This document shows, piece by piece, positions 31,538-40,899 of a DNA stretch of 64,000 nt. The position numbers and the translations under genes are program-made. How positions within the stretch are numbered: position 1 is the stretch's first letter; every line of letters begins with the position of its first letter. The stretch lies in the NCBI RefSeq assembly GCF_900636965.1, contig NZ_LR134331.1:1674001-1738000 (forward strand). Reading direction: 5' to 3'. Source of the DNA: Lacticaseibacillus rhamnosus. Lineage in GTDB: Bacteria > Bacillota > Bacilli > Lactobacillales > Lactobacillaceae. The notes under the pieces were generated by a model, which was not told where the DNA came from, did not search any database, and was given only the letters and a program-made list of their open reading frames with translations.

Positions 31538-33664
31538 TTAACCGTTGACTGTCTTTTGGTGAATCGAGTAGCCCTTATCTTCTTTAATGTCATTCATCTT
31601 GTAGAAGTCGCTAAACATTTCCTTAGCAATTTGTAACTGGTACGGCGTGGTTGTTTCCGCCTTTAGGTTTGGAATAATGACAGCAATCGCGATTTTAGGG
31701 TTCTTGGCCGGGGCATAACCAACAAAACTTTCAGTAATGGTTTCGGTTAATGCCGAGTCGTCTGATTCGCGCGCAAAGCCTTGCGCAGTACCGGTCTTAC
31801 CGGCAACGCCTGGATTAAGCGTATTTAAGGAAGTCGCGGTGGTCCAACCGTTCGTACCATGGACAACCTGCCACATACCTTGCTTGACCAAGTCAATTTG
31901 GGCCTGCGTATTTTCGATTTTCGAGGTCACCGATGGCTGTGTGGAACTCAGCACCGGCCCTTTGCTGCCATCGCTTAACGTTTGGCTGATACTGTTAACC
32001 AAATAAGGCCGCATCCGATAACCGTTATTGGCGATTGCGCTGATATATTGCAGCATTTGAATCAATGTATAGTTATCGTAGTTTCCGTATGACAAGTCCA
32101 AAGCCGACCCGACCAGCAAATTACCCGAAGAATCATGGGTTTTCCCTTCCAACCCGGCAATTTCACCGGGAAGATCAATTCCGGTCTTGATACCTAAGCC
32201 AAACTGACTGAAATAACCGCGCATTTTGGTGAAAATGTTGTCGTCCATTTTCAGATAATTGTTCGGCGAATAGGCATAGTGACCTTCTTTCATAGCCAGC
32301 CACATCATATAAATGTTACTGGAAACTTCCAAGGCCGAGGCAGCATCCAGTGAGCTGAAAGTGCCAACTGGATAAACTGACTTCTTCACTGGGGTTGCAG
32401 GCAGATAAATCGGGGTATCTTCCTGGGTATTATGCTCTACGCTAATAACGCCATCTTGAAGTGCCCCTAGCACAGTTGCCCCTTTGACCGCTGACCCGAC
32501 AACAAAAGCGCGGTTAATAACCCCCAGTGCATCGTCTTCAACTTTTTTGGTCTTAACATCCTGATGTTGCCCGGCCATCGCTAGAATCCGACCGGTGTTA
32601 GGATCCATCGCTACCGCATAAGCCCCATCGGATAATCCGCCTGCGCCAGCCGAACGAATCGAACTGAAGGTGTCTTCAAGCGCTTTTTCGACCTTCTTTT
32701 GATATTCGGAATCAATTGTCAGATTCAGGTTAGCGCCTTGTTGCCCCTTGAATTTCGACACTGATTGAACAATCTGATTGTCATTGCCAATTTCAACTTG
32801 GGTCTGACTCTTTGACCCCTTTAAAACATTCTCGTAGGCCTTTTCCAGATAACTGGTTCCAACGCGATCATTACGTGCGTATCCGTTAGCCAGATAAGCC
32901 TGCAACTCGTCAGCCGGCAACCCGCTTTTTTCATTGGATACCCGGCCAATGATAGAGGTCATTGACGTACCGTTGGGATAAGCGCGTTCCCAATCGGTGC
33001 CTAAATTAACCCCTGGCATTTGCGTCAGACGTTCACCCACAACTGCAACTTCATGTGCCGTTACATTCTGGTTTTTAAGATAGACAGTCGATAGTTGGGT
33101 GGCACCGTTCATAATCTTGTAAAGACCGGCTGCCTCTTTTTCAATTGGGGTCAATGTTGGCATATGTTTGCGGACATAGGCGACTTGATATTTATACAAT
33201 TCATCGGACTTTGATGAAGGTAGATCCTGAATTTTTTTAGGTAACTGCTTCGTCACCTGCTTGGCAATCTTGGTTCGCGCCAAATAGTAATCAATGTAAT
33301 CACGCTTAGTCAGATTCTCGGCCGGCTTGTCGATTAACTTGGCCAGTTGATTGGCGATCTCGTACATCTGCTGCGATTTGGTACCCACACTTTTGGTATA
33401 AGTAATCGCATTATTGGCTTTATTGGTCACCAATGCGCGGCCTTTACTATCAAAAATCAAGCCCCGCGGCACATTCCCGGTCACCACGGTTTTATTCGTT
33501 CGATCGACTTCGGCAGCTAATCGCGGGCCATTTAAAATCTGCAAATAAGCCAGTTGGGCAACTAAGGCCGCTAGCAAAAGAAACGCAATGAAAAATAATA
33601 AGTTTAAGCGAAACGGAATGCGACTCTTATTCCGCTTCGGCTGCGGTGTACGAATGTACTTCAC
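31538..33664 (-). CDS. Class B penicillin-binding protein (elongation type transpeptidase)
   Basis: Monofunctional transpeptidase cross-linking peptidoglycan, anchored by one N-terminal helix (about 19-42). It has 708 residues from a GTG with AAGGAG 10 bp upstream. The dimerisation domain is followed by the transpeptidase domain: SAVK (Ser near 391), SSN (near 448) and KTG (near 621) motifs. Position before gluP-yqgQ-glcK matches pbpA/pbp2b of the elongasome. There are no C-terminal PASTA repeats, which argues against the divisome PBP2x. Confidence 0.92.
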   Translation of the reverse strand: MKYIRTPQPKRNKSRIPFRLNLLFFIAFLLLAALVAQLAYLQILNGPRLAAEVDRTNKTVVTGNVPRGLIFDSKGRALVTNKANNAITYTKSVGTKSQQMYEIANQLAKLIDKPAENLTKRDYIDYYLARTKIAKQVTKQLPKKIQDLPSSKSDELYKYQVAYVRKHMPTLTPIEKEAAGLYKIMNGATQLSTVYLKNQNVTAHEVAVVGERLTQMPGVNLGTDWERAYPNGTSMTSIIGRVSNEKSGLPADELQAYLANGYARNDRVGTSYLEKAYENVLKGSKSQTQVEIGNDNQIVQSVSKFKGQQGANLNLTIDSEYQKKVEKALEDTFSSIRSAGAGGLSDGAYAVAMDPNTGRILAMAGQHQDVKTKKVEDDALGVINRAFVVGSAVKGATVLGALQDGVISVEHNTQEDTPIYLPATPVKKSVYPVGTFSSLDAASALEVSSNIYMMWLAMKEGHYAYSPNNYLKMDDNIFTKMRGYFSQFGLGIKTGIDLPGEIAGLEGKTHDSSGNLLVGSALDLSYGNYDNYTLIQMLQYISAIANNGYRMRPYLVNSISQTLSDGSKGPVLSSTQPSVTSKIENTQAQIDLVKQGMWQVVHGTNGWTTATSLNTLNPGVAGKTGTAQGFARESDDSALTETITESFVGYAPAKNPKIAIAVIIPNLKAETTTPYQLQIAKEMFSDFYKMNDIKEDKGYSIHQKTVNG

Positions 33665-33810
33665 CTAAAATTGCTCCTTCGAAATTTCTATCTTTTAAAG
33701 TGTAGCAAAGAACCCGCCAAAACGCTATGTGTCTTATGATATGCTTGATTCACAGTAACAGCTTAAAAATAAGCTGGAATTAATTTTAATTTAGAAGTTG
33801 GTGAGGGCAT

Positions 33811-36435
33811 GTGCGACAAGTCTGGTCGAAAAAGTATCCGTTAATACTGAGTTTTCTATTACCGGGACTATTGGTGGCTTTTTACTTTGCCATTCGTGGT
33901 GCTTTTCCATTTGGGTCCAGTAGCGTCTTAACCGTTGATCTCGGCCAGCAATACATTGATTTCTTTGCCTACTTGCGCCAAACCTTACTAGGCAATCCCG
34001 GACAACTTTTTTATGCCTTCAATAAAGGCCTAGGCGGTGATATGTTCGGGGTTTTTGCCTATTACTTATTGAGTCCCTTCAACCTGTTAGTTGTGCTGTT
34101 CCCTGCCGATCTGCTGGATGTCGCCGTTTTTGTCATCATGATCTTGAAAATCAGTACGGCGGGCTTGACGATGGGGTGGTATGCCAAATGTCATGCGATT
34201 ACGGGTTTAATGATCCCTACATTTGGGCTGGCTTATGCCTTAAGCGGCTGGATGTTGGCCAATAGTTTTAATTTGATGTGGCTTGATGCGGCCATTTTGT
34301 TGCCGTTAATCATCCAAAGTCTGGAGACGCTGCTCAACGGCGGGCGCGTTTTTGCTTATATCGGTTGGTTAACCGCAGCTTTCATTGTCAACTTCTACAC
34401 GGGGTATATGATCGCTATTTTCTTGGTGCTTTATACCGGTTACTGGCTGGGCAGCCATGCCGTTTCTTGGCGGCAGACAGCACATGCAGGTCTGCGCTTT
34501 GCCTGGGCTAGCATCTTGGCCGGTATGAACAGCGCAGTCGTGTTGCTGCCGACCTGGTTTCAACTCGCCCAATCCAAAGGCACCTATACCGTCAAAACCA
34601 TCCAATGGCGGTTCGAATACGCGCCGGATCAACTGCTTAGCAAAATGCTGCCCGGAAGCTTCAATTTTGATCAGATGCCTTCAGGATACCCTAATTTTTA
34701 TATCGGTGCTTTAGGCTTTGTTTTAGCCATTCTTTTCTTTATATCACGACACCAGACATGGCGCCAAAAAATGGCTGCTGCTTTGGTGACCGCATTCCTA
34801 GTGCTTTCGTGCATGTTTGAGCCGCTTGACTTAATGTGGCATGGCTTTCAATTCCCGGTTTGGTACCCGTATCGCTTTACGTTTATCTTATGCTTTTGGT
34901 TACTCAGTCTCGGCATCAGCACCCTGCAGAAGCATCAATCGGCGCTTTCATTTCGGACGCTAGTTATTTTATTAATCGTATTCGGGCTCATAGATGGGGA
35001 TGTTGCGCTTCACCTTAACCATTACAACTTTCTAACCATCGGCCACCTGATCTTTGGCATTGGCACCTTGTTGCTCGTCTTGGTCTGGCTAAGCCTTGAT
35101 CACCGCCGTCCGTTTTGGTTCGGTTTTGCCATTGTGTTGGTCGATATGAGCGGCAGTTTAATTTTAACGCTAAATCAATTGGCGTATCTTGATCATCATG
35201 CTTACCATGATTACGCCGCGGCCCTTATCCAAGGCGCACGCACCATCAATCAAACAGATAACGGCTTTTTTCGTATTGGCAAAACAACGATTCGCACCCG
35301 TAACGATCCAATGACAGGCAATTACCGCGGCGCCGATCAATTCAACTCGCTACTTGAGCCGGCCACACCTCAATTCTTCGGCCAAATCGGGCAACCGGAA
35401 GACGATGGCTCGGTCGCATACACTAACGGGACATTGATTACCGACAACTTGCTCGGCATTAAATATTTTTTAACGCCGACTCATACTTCCGCTGCCTTAC
35501 CTGATGCCGGACAACGACCTGATTTAAAGTGGTATCAACAGCTGCGAAAAGTCGGTCCGTGGCAGGTGCTAAAATCCCCGTTTGCCCAACAACTGGGTTT
35601 TGCGGCGGACAAAGCGTTATTAAATCAGCAGCTTTACAGCGACACCCCGCTTGCAAACCAGTCCTTCATTTTGCAAGCCGCACTGGGTAAGAACACAACG
35701 CCTTATTTTGCTGCTTTGCCACTTCCTTCACCGACTTTAACTGGCGTCCGTCGCGTCACCACGGGTACAAACCCAACTTTTGCCAAAAGCGGTTCCGGTC
35801 CGCACACGGTGACATATCAATTTCAACCGCAAACTGGCAAAAATTATGTACTCACCCTCGGAAGTCATTTTGCCAATCATTTGGTCACCTTGAAACAAAA
35901 TGGGAAAACGGTCACGTTACCAGAAAGTTTTAATGATACCATCACCGTTAACGTCACCCCCGCAAACGCGGCAGAAGTCCAAACGTTAACTTTTCGACTC
36001 AACAAAAAAGAAGCCTGGTTTGAAAATATCGGTCTGTATCAAGCGGATACGGAGCAGCTGATCCAGGACCTTAAGCAGCTGCAAACAGGCGGCTGGCACG
36101 TAACCCGTGTGACTGCCACCACACTTGCCGCCAATATCACCATTCACAAGCAAAACCAGATGTTGCAAACCACTATTCCCACTGCACCTGGCTGGCAAGT
36201 CAAGGTCAACGGACAACCGGTGAAACCCAAAACCAGTTTAGGTATTTTCATGGCGCTTCCGTTAAAACCCGGCCATTACCATATTACCATGCGCTATCGA
36301 CCACCCTTGTTAGGCTGGGGCAGCTTGATCACCATCGCCGGTGTACTGCTGACGTTTTGCTGGTGGCTCGTGACATCTCGCAAAAAAAGAACGGGAATTA
36401 TTGAAGCAAAACGCCGTACCATAATTGGAAAATAA
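33811..36435 (+). CDS. YfhO family multi-pass membrane protein (putative glycosyltransferase)
   Basis: 874 residues: about 12 membrane helices in the first 480 residues, then a large C-terminal extracellular region, then a last helix near 845 followed by a basic tail (RKKRTGIIEAKRR). The N-terminal region with AFPFGSSSVLTVDLGQQYIDFFAYLR is the YfhO hallmark; relatives act in lipoteichoic acid or wall polymer glycosylation. GTG start with GAGGG 3 bp upstream; the start could lie a few codons further in. It has its own unit, divergent from the PBP gene. Confidence 0.88.
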   Translation: MRQVWSKKYPLILSFLLPGLLVAFYFAIRGAFPFGSSSVLTVDLGQQYIDFFAYLRQTLLGNPGQLFYAFNKGLGGDMFGVFAYYLLSPFNLLVVLFPADLLDVAVFVIMILKISTAGLTMGWYAKCHAITGLMIPTFGLAYALSGWMLANSFNLMWLDAAILLPLIIQSLETLLNGGRVFAYIGWLTAAFIVNFYTGYMIAIFLVLYTGYWLGSHAVSWRQTAHAGLRFAWASILAGMNSAVVLLPTWFQLAQSKGTYTVKTIQWRFEYAPDQLLSKMLPGSFNFDQMPSGYPNFYIGALGFVLAILFFISRHQTWRQKMAAALVTAFLVLSCMFEPLDLMWHGFQFPVWYPYRFTFILCFWLLSLGISTLQKHQSALSFRTLVILLIVFGLIDGDVALHLNHYNFLTIGHLIFGIGTLLLVLVWLSLDHRRPFWFGFAIVLVDMSGSLILTLNQLAYLDHHAYHDYAAALIQGARTINQTDNGFFRIGKTTIRTRNDPMTGNYRGADQFNSLLEPATPQFFGQIGQPEDDGSVAYTNGTLITDNLLGIKYFLTPTHTSAALPDAGQRPDLKWYQQLRKVGPWQVLKSPFAQQLGFAADKALLNQQLYSDTPLANQSFILQAALGKNTTPYFAALPLPSPTLTGVRRVTTGTNPTFAKSGSGPHTVTYQFQPQTGKNYVLTLGSHFANHLVTLKQNGKTVTLPESFNDTITVNVTPANAAEVQTLTFRLNKKEAWFENIGLYQADTEQLIQDLKQLQTGGWHVTRVTATTLAANITIHKQNQMLQTTIPTAPGWQVKVNGQPVKPKTSLGIFMALPLKPGHYHITMRYRPPLLGWGSLITIAGVLLTFCWWLVTSRKKRTGIIEAKRRTIIGK

Positions 36436-36469
36436 AGTGTCCGCGAGTTGGTAGGTACCAACTTATAAT

Positions 36470-36521
36470 TAAAAGTCCGCCACCAGTGAAACAACGACAA
36501 TTCGCTGGCAGCGGACTTTAT
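36470..36521. terminator. Bidirectional terminator between YfhO and the IscA-like gene
   Basis: AAAGTCCGC and GCGGACTTT pair, with an inner TGGC-type helix. A separate small palindrome, GTTGGTAGGTACCAAC, lies at 36447-36462. Confidence 0.75.
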
Positions 36522-36820
36522 TATTCTTCTTTAAATTCGTACTTAGGCTCGTCAAGATGTGCATCATAGTCAACCGTCATGATCAGATTCTCAAAAAACC
36601 ACGCATCTGTCGGGTTAACGAAATAAGTCACGCCATCTTTTTTAACCGCCATAATTGGCTGGTCAGGGTGGTCATCGCGCGTCATGCCCACGCTAAAACC
36701 ATCATGCACCTGGGTTTTACCGTAAGCCTTGCCAAAGAATCGAATGCCGGCACCTTCAGCAGGCAAATCTAATTCGCGGTGAAACCATTGACTAGCTTTA
36801 TCAGTGATCGCGAGTTGCAA
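36521..36820 (-). CDS. HesB/IscA-like iron-sulfur biosynthesis family protein
   Basis: About 99 residues from a TTG (LQLAITDKASQWF), with AAGGAG 9 bp upstream; ATG alternatives lie 3-21 bp further up. It matches the lactobacillus HesB/YneR-like branch: beta-rich (IRFFGKAYGKTQ, VTYFVNPTDAWFFENLIMTVDYD) and without the cluster-binding cysteines of true IscA (no Cys at all), so it is probably not a classical A-type carrier. It starts inside the end of liaR and is likely the last gene of the lia operon. Confidence 0.8.
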   Translation of the reverse strand: MQLAITDKASQWFHRELDLPAEGAGIRFFGKAYGKTQVHDGFSVGMTRDDHPDQPIMAVKKDGVTYFVNPTDAWFFENLIMTVDYDAHLDEPKYEFKEE

Positions 36821-37466
36821 CCCCATCATCTCCTTGATCATTTTTTACCAGACCATGCTTAAGCGCGTAAATCGCTGCTTGCGTCCGATCTTCGACATCC
36901 AATTTGGCCAATATGTTTGAGACATGCGTTTTAACGGTTTTCAATGTAATAAAGAGCTCGGTCGCAATTTCCTGATTCGACTTGCCTTGAGCAATAAGCT
37001 GTAATACCTCGCGTTCGCGGTTCGTCAGCTCGTCATACTGTGGCTGCGGATGATTCATCCGATTCATCATCTTCGTGGTGACTTGCGGCTCAAGTACCCG
37101 TTCCCCGCTGGCAGTCTGACGGATAGCCTTGGCAATTTCTTCGGCCGTTGCGGTTTTCAAAATATAACTGGCCGCGCCGGCTTCCATGGCAGGATAGACT
37201 TTGGCATCATCGATAAAACTTGTCAAAATGATGATCCGAGCTTGCGGCCATGCTTTTAGAATTTCTTTTGTCGCCTCAATGCCATCTTTAACCGGCATCA
37301 CCAAATCCATCAAAATAATATCCGGGCGATCTTTCAGGGCCATTTCGACCCCTTCTTGACCATTCTCGGCTTGATCAACGACCTCTAAATCGGGTTGGAC
37401 GCCAATATAGGTGGACAGCCCCAGTCGAACCATTTCGTGATCATCAACGATCAATACTTTAATCAT
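36801..37466 (-). CDS. liaR: Response regulator LiaR (NarL/LuxR type)
   Basis: Output regulator of the cell-envelope stress system LiaFSR. The ATG at 37466 gives 221 residues; the longer open frame lies inside liaS. Receiver domain 1-120 with acidic pocket DD (8-9), phospho-acceptor Asp54 (ILMDLVMP) and LTS; C-terminal LuxR helix-turn-helix (NREREVLQLIAQGKSNQEIA, TVKTHVSNIL). It overlaps liaS by 8 bp and the IscA-like gene at its end. Confidence 0.93.
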   Translation of the reverse strand: MIKVLIVDDHEMVRLGLSTYIGVQPDLEVVDQAENGQEGVEMALKDRPDIILMDLVMPVKDGIEATKEILKAWPQARIIILTSFIDDAKVYPAMEAGAASYILKTATAEEIAKAIRQTASGERVLEPQVTTKMMNRMNHPQPQYDELTNREREVLQLIAQGKSNQEIATELFITLKTVKTHVSNILAKLDVEDRTQAAIYALKHGLVKNDQGDDGVATRDH

Positions 37467-38523
37467 GCGCAACATCCTTTGATAACGGTACTCTGACTTC
37501 AACACTGGTTCCTTGACCGACCACGCTAACGACCTTTGCCGTACCACCCATGGCTGCCGCGCGTTCTTTAATATTAGCCAGTCCATAATTGCCATTACTA
37601 CTGGTTTCTTTTGGATCAAACCCGACACCATCATCAACCATACGCAAAATGACCATATCTTGCAACCGCTTCAGATAGACTTCAAGACTATCAGCTTTTG
37701 CATGCCGCAACGTGTTGCTTAAGAGTTCCTGAACAATTCGGAAAAGATTGTCCTCCGCTGCTGCATTCAACTGAATATCGTCCAGTTGCCAAGTGATTTT
37801 GATGGTGATCTTAGTTTGTAATTCCTTCAGCAACTGGATAATGCCTTGCTTAAGTGACTTTCCTTCAAGATTCGTCGGACGCAAATGCAGCAATAAGGCG
37901 CGCATCTCTGCCTGGGCCTCATTAATCACTTTTTGAATCGTATCCAGTTGCTTATTCAAAGCTTCTTGTTTCGGATCGCGGGCTGCCACACTGCGTAACG
38001 CCGACAGCATCATCATGGCAGCAAAGAGTTGCTGGGAAACAGAATCGTGTAATTCACGCGCTAATCGGTGGCGTTCGCCGGTTAAAATGGCTTCCCGCGT
38101 CTCGCCGGAAAATCGCACCGGTGTGTTACTATAACGTTCGATTTCACGTTGCAAGCGTATCATTTTTTGCCGTAATGCTTCAAGCAAGGCAGCCGGTTGT
38201 TTTCCCAATGCCGCTTCAGCTTGTTGCGATCGATTAAATATCGGTGCCTGATACTGTCCAGCGTTTAATTGGGCTAAACGACTATCCAACTGACTACGCA
38301 CGACCCGCTGGCGCCAAAGCACAATCACCGTGACACCAGAACTAATCAATAACGCGCCAATGAGCAAATAAACCAGCAGTGGCGCCGACAATACATTGGC
38401 TAATAAAAGGCGTAGAAAATCGTGCTGAGTAACTTTTGCCAGCATAAAAACCAAACAGGCCTCGACTAGAAGTGTCCAGACCAGCAAGATCATAAAAAAA
38501 CCGACTAACATTCGTCGCCTCAT
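37459..38523 (-). CDS. liaS: Sensor histidine kinase LiaS
   Basis: Senses envelope stress together with LiaF and phosphorylates LiaR. It has 354 residues: two N-terminal membrane helices (about 6-30 and 45-70) with a very short outside loop, a HAMP-like linker, HisKA_3 with His159 in RELHDSVSQQ, then an ATPase domain (VQELLSNTLRHA, DDGVGFD, GLANIKERAAAMGG). This is the intramembrane-sensing architecture of LiaS/VraS. It overlaps liaF by 4 bp. Confidence 0.93.
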   Translation of the reverse strand: MRRRMLVGFFMILLVWTLLVEACLVFMLAKVTQHDFLRLLLANVLSAPLLVYLLIGALLISSGVTVIVLWRQRVVRSQLDSRLAQLNAGQYQAPIFNRSQQAEAALGKQPAALLEALRQKMIRLQREIERYSNTPVRFSGETREAILTGERHRLARELHDSVSQQLFAAMMMLSALRSVAARDPKQEALNKQLDTIQKVINEAQAEMRALLLHLRPTNLEGKSLKQGIIQLLKELQTKITIKITWQLDDIQLNAAAEDNLFRIVQELLSNTLRHAKADSLEVYLKRLQDMVILRMVDDGVGFDPKETSSNGNYGLANIKERAAAMGGTAKVVSVVGQGTSVEVRVPLSKDVAHD

Positions 38524-39224
38524 ACCGCCAGCACCTCCAAGTCACCTACCACTACATTCGTAATGATATGGATACGCCGTGGTGCATCGTCATAATTCTG
38601 CGAATACATCGTTACGCTTTGACTATGCAGCATCGAGTCCGCATTTTCAAAATGGAGCCGCCCGTAAAATGTCGCATGTTCAACCGCAACGCCAACGCCA
38701 ATGGGAACCAGAATTCTGGTTTTACCAAAGCCTTTGCGAATCATAATAACACTGTCGCCTTTAGGCAGGAAAGTATCCCCTAAGTCAATAATGGTATCGC
38801 CAGCAGGAACGACCATATTGATGTCGTCCCAGTCGTAACTCGGTGCAATGGTTTGCCGGTTGCCCCATGAATGAACTGTGCGGCGACCCGCTTTTTTCCC
38901 AGGCTCCTGCGTGACCGGTGCAACGTATTGTTTGCGGTCCCACATTGAAAAACCCATCCCCGGCTTGGTTAACACCATGATTAGGAACACGCCTGCTACC
39001 ATGAGAATCAACCAGACTGCCGGATTAATAAAGATTCCCAGTACCAACAGGATACCACCAAATGTCACATTGAACGCACGCATTCGATGCCAACGCGCGC
39101 CTAAAAAGAGAAAAAGAACGCCAAATAGGATCGTTGTCAACGCCATTGGATTGGTGATGATCTGAAACCCCAGCCAGAGGATCAACGCAAATTCAATTCC
39201 TAAAAACAGTTGCCAGCGGCGCAT
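38520..39224 (-). CDS. liaF: LiaF-type cell wall stress response protein
   Basis: Negative regulator of LiaS in the membrane. It has 234 residues: about four short hydrophobic segments at 1-100 and a soluble C-terminal LiaF domain (about 125-234: GDTIIDLGDTFLPKGDSVIMIRKGFGKTRILVPIGVGV). GGAGGG precedes the ATG. It heads liaF-liaS-liaR; a -10 TATAAT at 39307-39302 about 80 bp upstream probably drives the operon. Confidence 0.9.
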   Translation of the reverse strand: MRRWQLFLGIEFALILWLGFQIITNPMALTTILFGVLFLFLGARWHRMRAFNVTFGGILLVLGIFINPAVWLILMVAGVFLIMVLTKPGMGFSMWDRKQYVAPVTQEPGKKAGRRTVHSWGNRQTIAPSYDWDDINMVVPAGDTIIDLGDTFLPKGDSVIMIRKGFGKTRILVPIGVGVAVEHATFYGRLHFENADSMLHSQSVTMYSQNYDDAPRRIHIITNVVVGDLEVLAV

Positions 39225-39301
39225 TGCGATCCCTCCTTATCTAAAAATCGTTGTGAACTTAGAGCACACTATCCGAAAAAGCCTGCTACTATTCACGAAT
39301 T

Positions 39302-39307
39302 ATTATA
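39302..39307 (-). promoter_or_regulatory. -10 element of liaFSR
   Basis: TATAAT on the minus strand; no good -35 at 17 bp, in keeping with a promoter that needs an activator such as LiaR (inference). Confidence 0.4.
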
Positions 39308-39407
39308 ACGAATCGGAACACAACTCGCTTAGGGCGTAAGGCTGATATTCATTGGAAACTGGCACGAAAACTGATACAGGTGGACGTCATTGTGCGCGGC
39401 CAAGCAC

Positions 39408-39456
39408 AAAAAAACGGCAATCACTGCTCTTGCATTTGAGCGTGATTGCCGCTTTT
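39408..39456 (-). terminator. Terminator after greA
   Basis: CGGCAATCAC and GTGATTGCCG pair with an inner GCTC/GAGC helix, followed on the minus strand by a seven-T run. Confidence 0.8.
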
Positions 39457-39500
39457 GCCTTACTTACAAAACTGAAGCATACAAATCGTCAAAAACTCGC

Positions 39501-39971
39501 TTATCCTTCAACCTTGGTAATCTTAACGGTCATTTCACCACCGGGCGTGTTAATGGTGACTTGATCGCCAACTTTACGTCCGATCAGTCCTTGAGCGATC
39601 GGGCTTTCGTTGCTGATTTTGCCGTTGAAGGCGTCTGCTTCTGCCGCACCGACAATTTCATAAGTTTCCTCATCGCCGTCTTCTTCAAAGGTGACTTTTT
39701 TACCGATTGACACTTCATTTTTTGCGACTGCCTTAGCATCAATGATTTCGGCATAGCGCAACATCGTTTGAATCGTAACAATCCGATTCTCAAGGGTTGA
39801 TTGCTCATCCTTAGCTGCTTCATATTCGGAGTTTTCGGATAAATCGCCAAAACCACGCGCGACTTTGATGCGTTCGATCACTTCTGGCCGCTTCTTGGTT
39901 TTTAATTCCTCTAATTCGTTTTCAAGTTTCTTTTTACCTTCTGCTGTCATCGGATAGCTTTTGTCTGCCAT
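39501..39971 (-). CDS. greA: Transcription elongation factor GreA
   Basis: Rescues backtracked RNA polymerase by stimulating transcript cleavage. It has 156 residues: N-terminal coiled coil (about 1-75, [23 protein letters not shown] and [20 protein letters not shown] with the tip acidic residues) and a C-terminal FKBP-like domain ([16 protein letters not shown]). GAGG precedes the ATG. It lies directly downstream of udk, as in many Bacillota. Confidence 0.96.
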   Translation of the reverse strand: MADKSYPMTAEGKKKLENELEELKTKKRPEVIERIKVARGFGDLSENSEYEAAKDEQSTLENRIVTIQTMLRYAEIIDAKAVAKNEVSIGKKVTFEEDGDEETYEIVGAAEADAFNGKISNESPIAQGLIGRKVGDQVTINTPGGEMTVKITKVEG

Positions 39972-40037
39972 AAAATACTTACCTCACTTCTTATTTTCTT
40001 TAGTCACTTTATTAAGCCAGCAACCATTTGTCAATGG

Positions 40038-40676
40038 CTACTCTTCTAAACCGCGCTCTGCCAAAATACTTTTGATCTTTGTGACCAGCAAATCGATGGC
40101 GACCTGATTCTGACCGCCTTCTGGGACAATCAGATCTGCATAGCGTTTCGTTGGTTCAACAAACTGATGATACATTGGCTTCACGGTTTTTAAATATTGA
40201 TTAATAATGGATTCCAGCGTGCGACCACGTGACACCATATCCCGGCGAATACGACGAATCACCCGAATATCGTCATCCGTATCCACAAACACTTTAATGT
40301 CCATCATGTTGCGCAGCGCTTCGTCATCAAGAATCAAGATACCTTCGAGAATGATCACGTCTTTTGGCTCAAGGTGAACCGTTTTATCCGAGCGATTATG
40401 AATCTTGTAATCATACACCGGCTGATCAACGGCATGTCGATGAATGAGTTGCTCCAGATGATGTTTGAGTAGCGGCGTGTCAAATGCTAACGGGTGGTCG
40501 TAATTGATCTTCTTCCGCTCTGAAAACGGTTTGTCACTTTTCTTATAATACGCATCCTGTGCCAGCAAGAGCAAGGAATGACCGGAAAAATGATTAAAAA
40601 TAGCCCGACTGACACTGGTTTTGCCACTGGCTGAGCCACCTGTCACACCAATCACAATAGCTTTCTTCTGTTGCAT
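40038..40676 (-). CDS. udk: Uridine kinase
   Basis: Phosphorylates uridine and cytidine in pyrimidine salvage. The ATG at 40676 ([14 protein letters not shown]) has GAGGAAGG upstream and gives 212 residues. P-loop GGSASGKTS (13-21), [11 protein letters not shown] and the nucleoside-site VYDYKIHNR are visible. The 5' region contains a strong hairpin (40720-40762). The mltG-udk-greA order is conserved in lactobacilli. Confidence 0.95.
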   Translation of the reverse strand: MQQKKAIVIGVTGGSASGKTSVSRAIFNHFSGHSLLLLAQDAYYKKSDKPFSERKKINYDHPLAFDTPLLKHHLEQLIHRHAVDQPVYDYKIHNRSDKTVHLEPKDVIILEGILILDDEALRNMMDIKVFVDTDDDIRVIRRIRRDMVSRGRTLESIINQYLKTVKPMYHQFVEPTKRYADLIVPEGGQNQVAIDLLVTKIKSILAERGLEE

Positions 40677-40719
40677 TTTAGCCTTCCTCACTCAGTATAT
40701 AAGATCTGCGCATAACACA

Positions 40720-40762
40720 GCCTTGGAAATAACGTCCGCTGGTTGGACACTGCTTCCAAGGC
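40720..40762 (-). other. Structured leader hairpin upstream of udk
   Basis: GCCTTGGAA and TTCCAAGGC form a perfect 9-bp stem, with an inner GTCC/GGAC helix capped by AACCAGC. It lies 44 bp before the udk ATG with no U run, so it is not a terminator; it may be a leader element or processing site. Confidence 0.5.
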
Positions 40763-40899
40763 CGCTTAACCTGAAATTTGATTTAGCTTCCGGACATGAT
40801 TTTATCATATCCAAAGTTGGCTGCCTGCTGCGCTGTCAGAACGTCACGTTGTTGATTGGATTGGTTTGATGATCGCGATGCCTTCATCAACGGTTGCGC

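Noticed and set aside
36521-36841. Frameshift or truncation between liaR and the IscA-like gene
   Set aside because: The overlap is normal: liaR ends with an expected C-terminus and the next gene has its own RBS and full family length.
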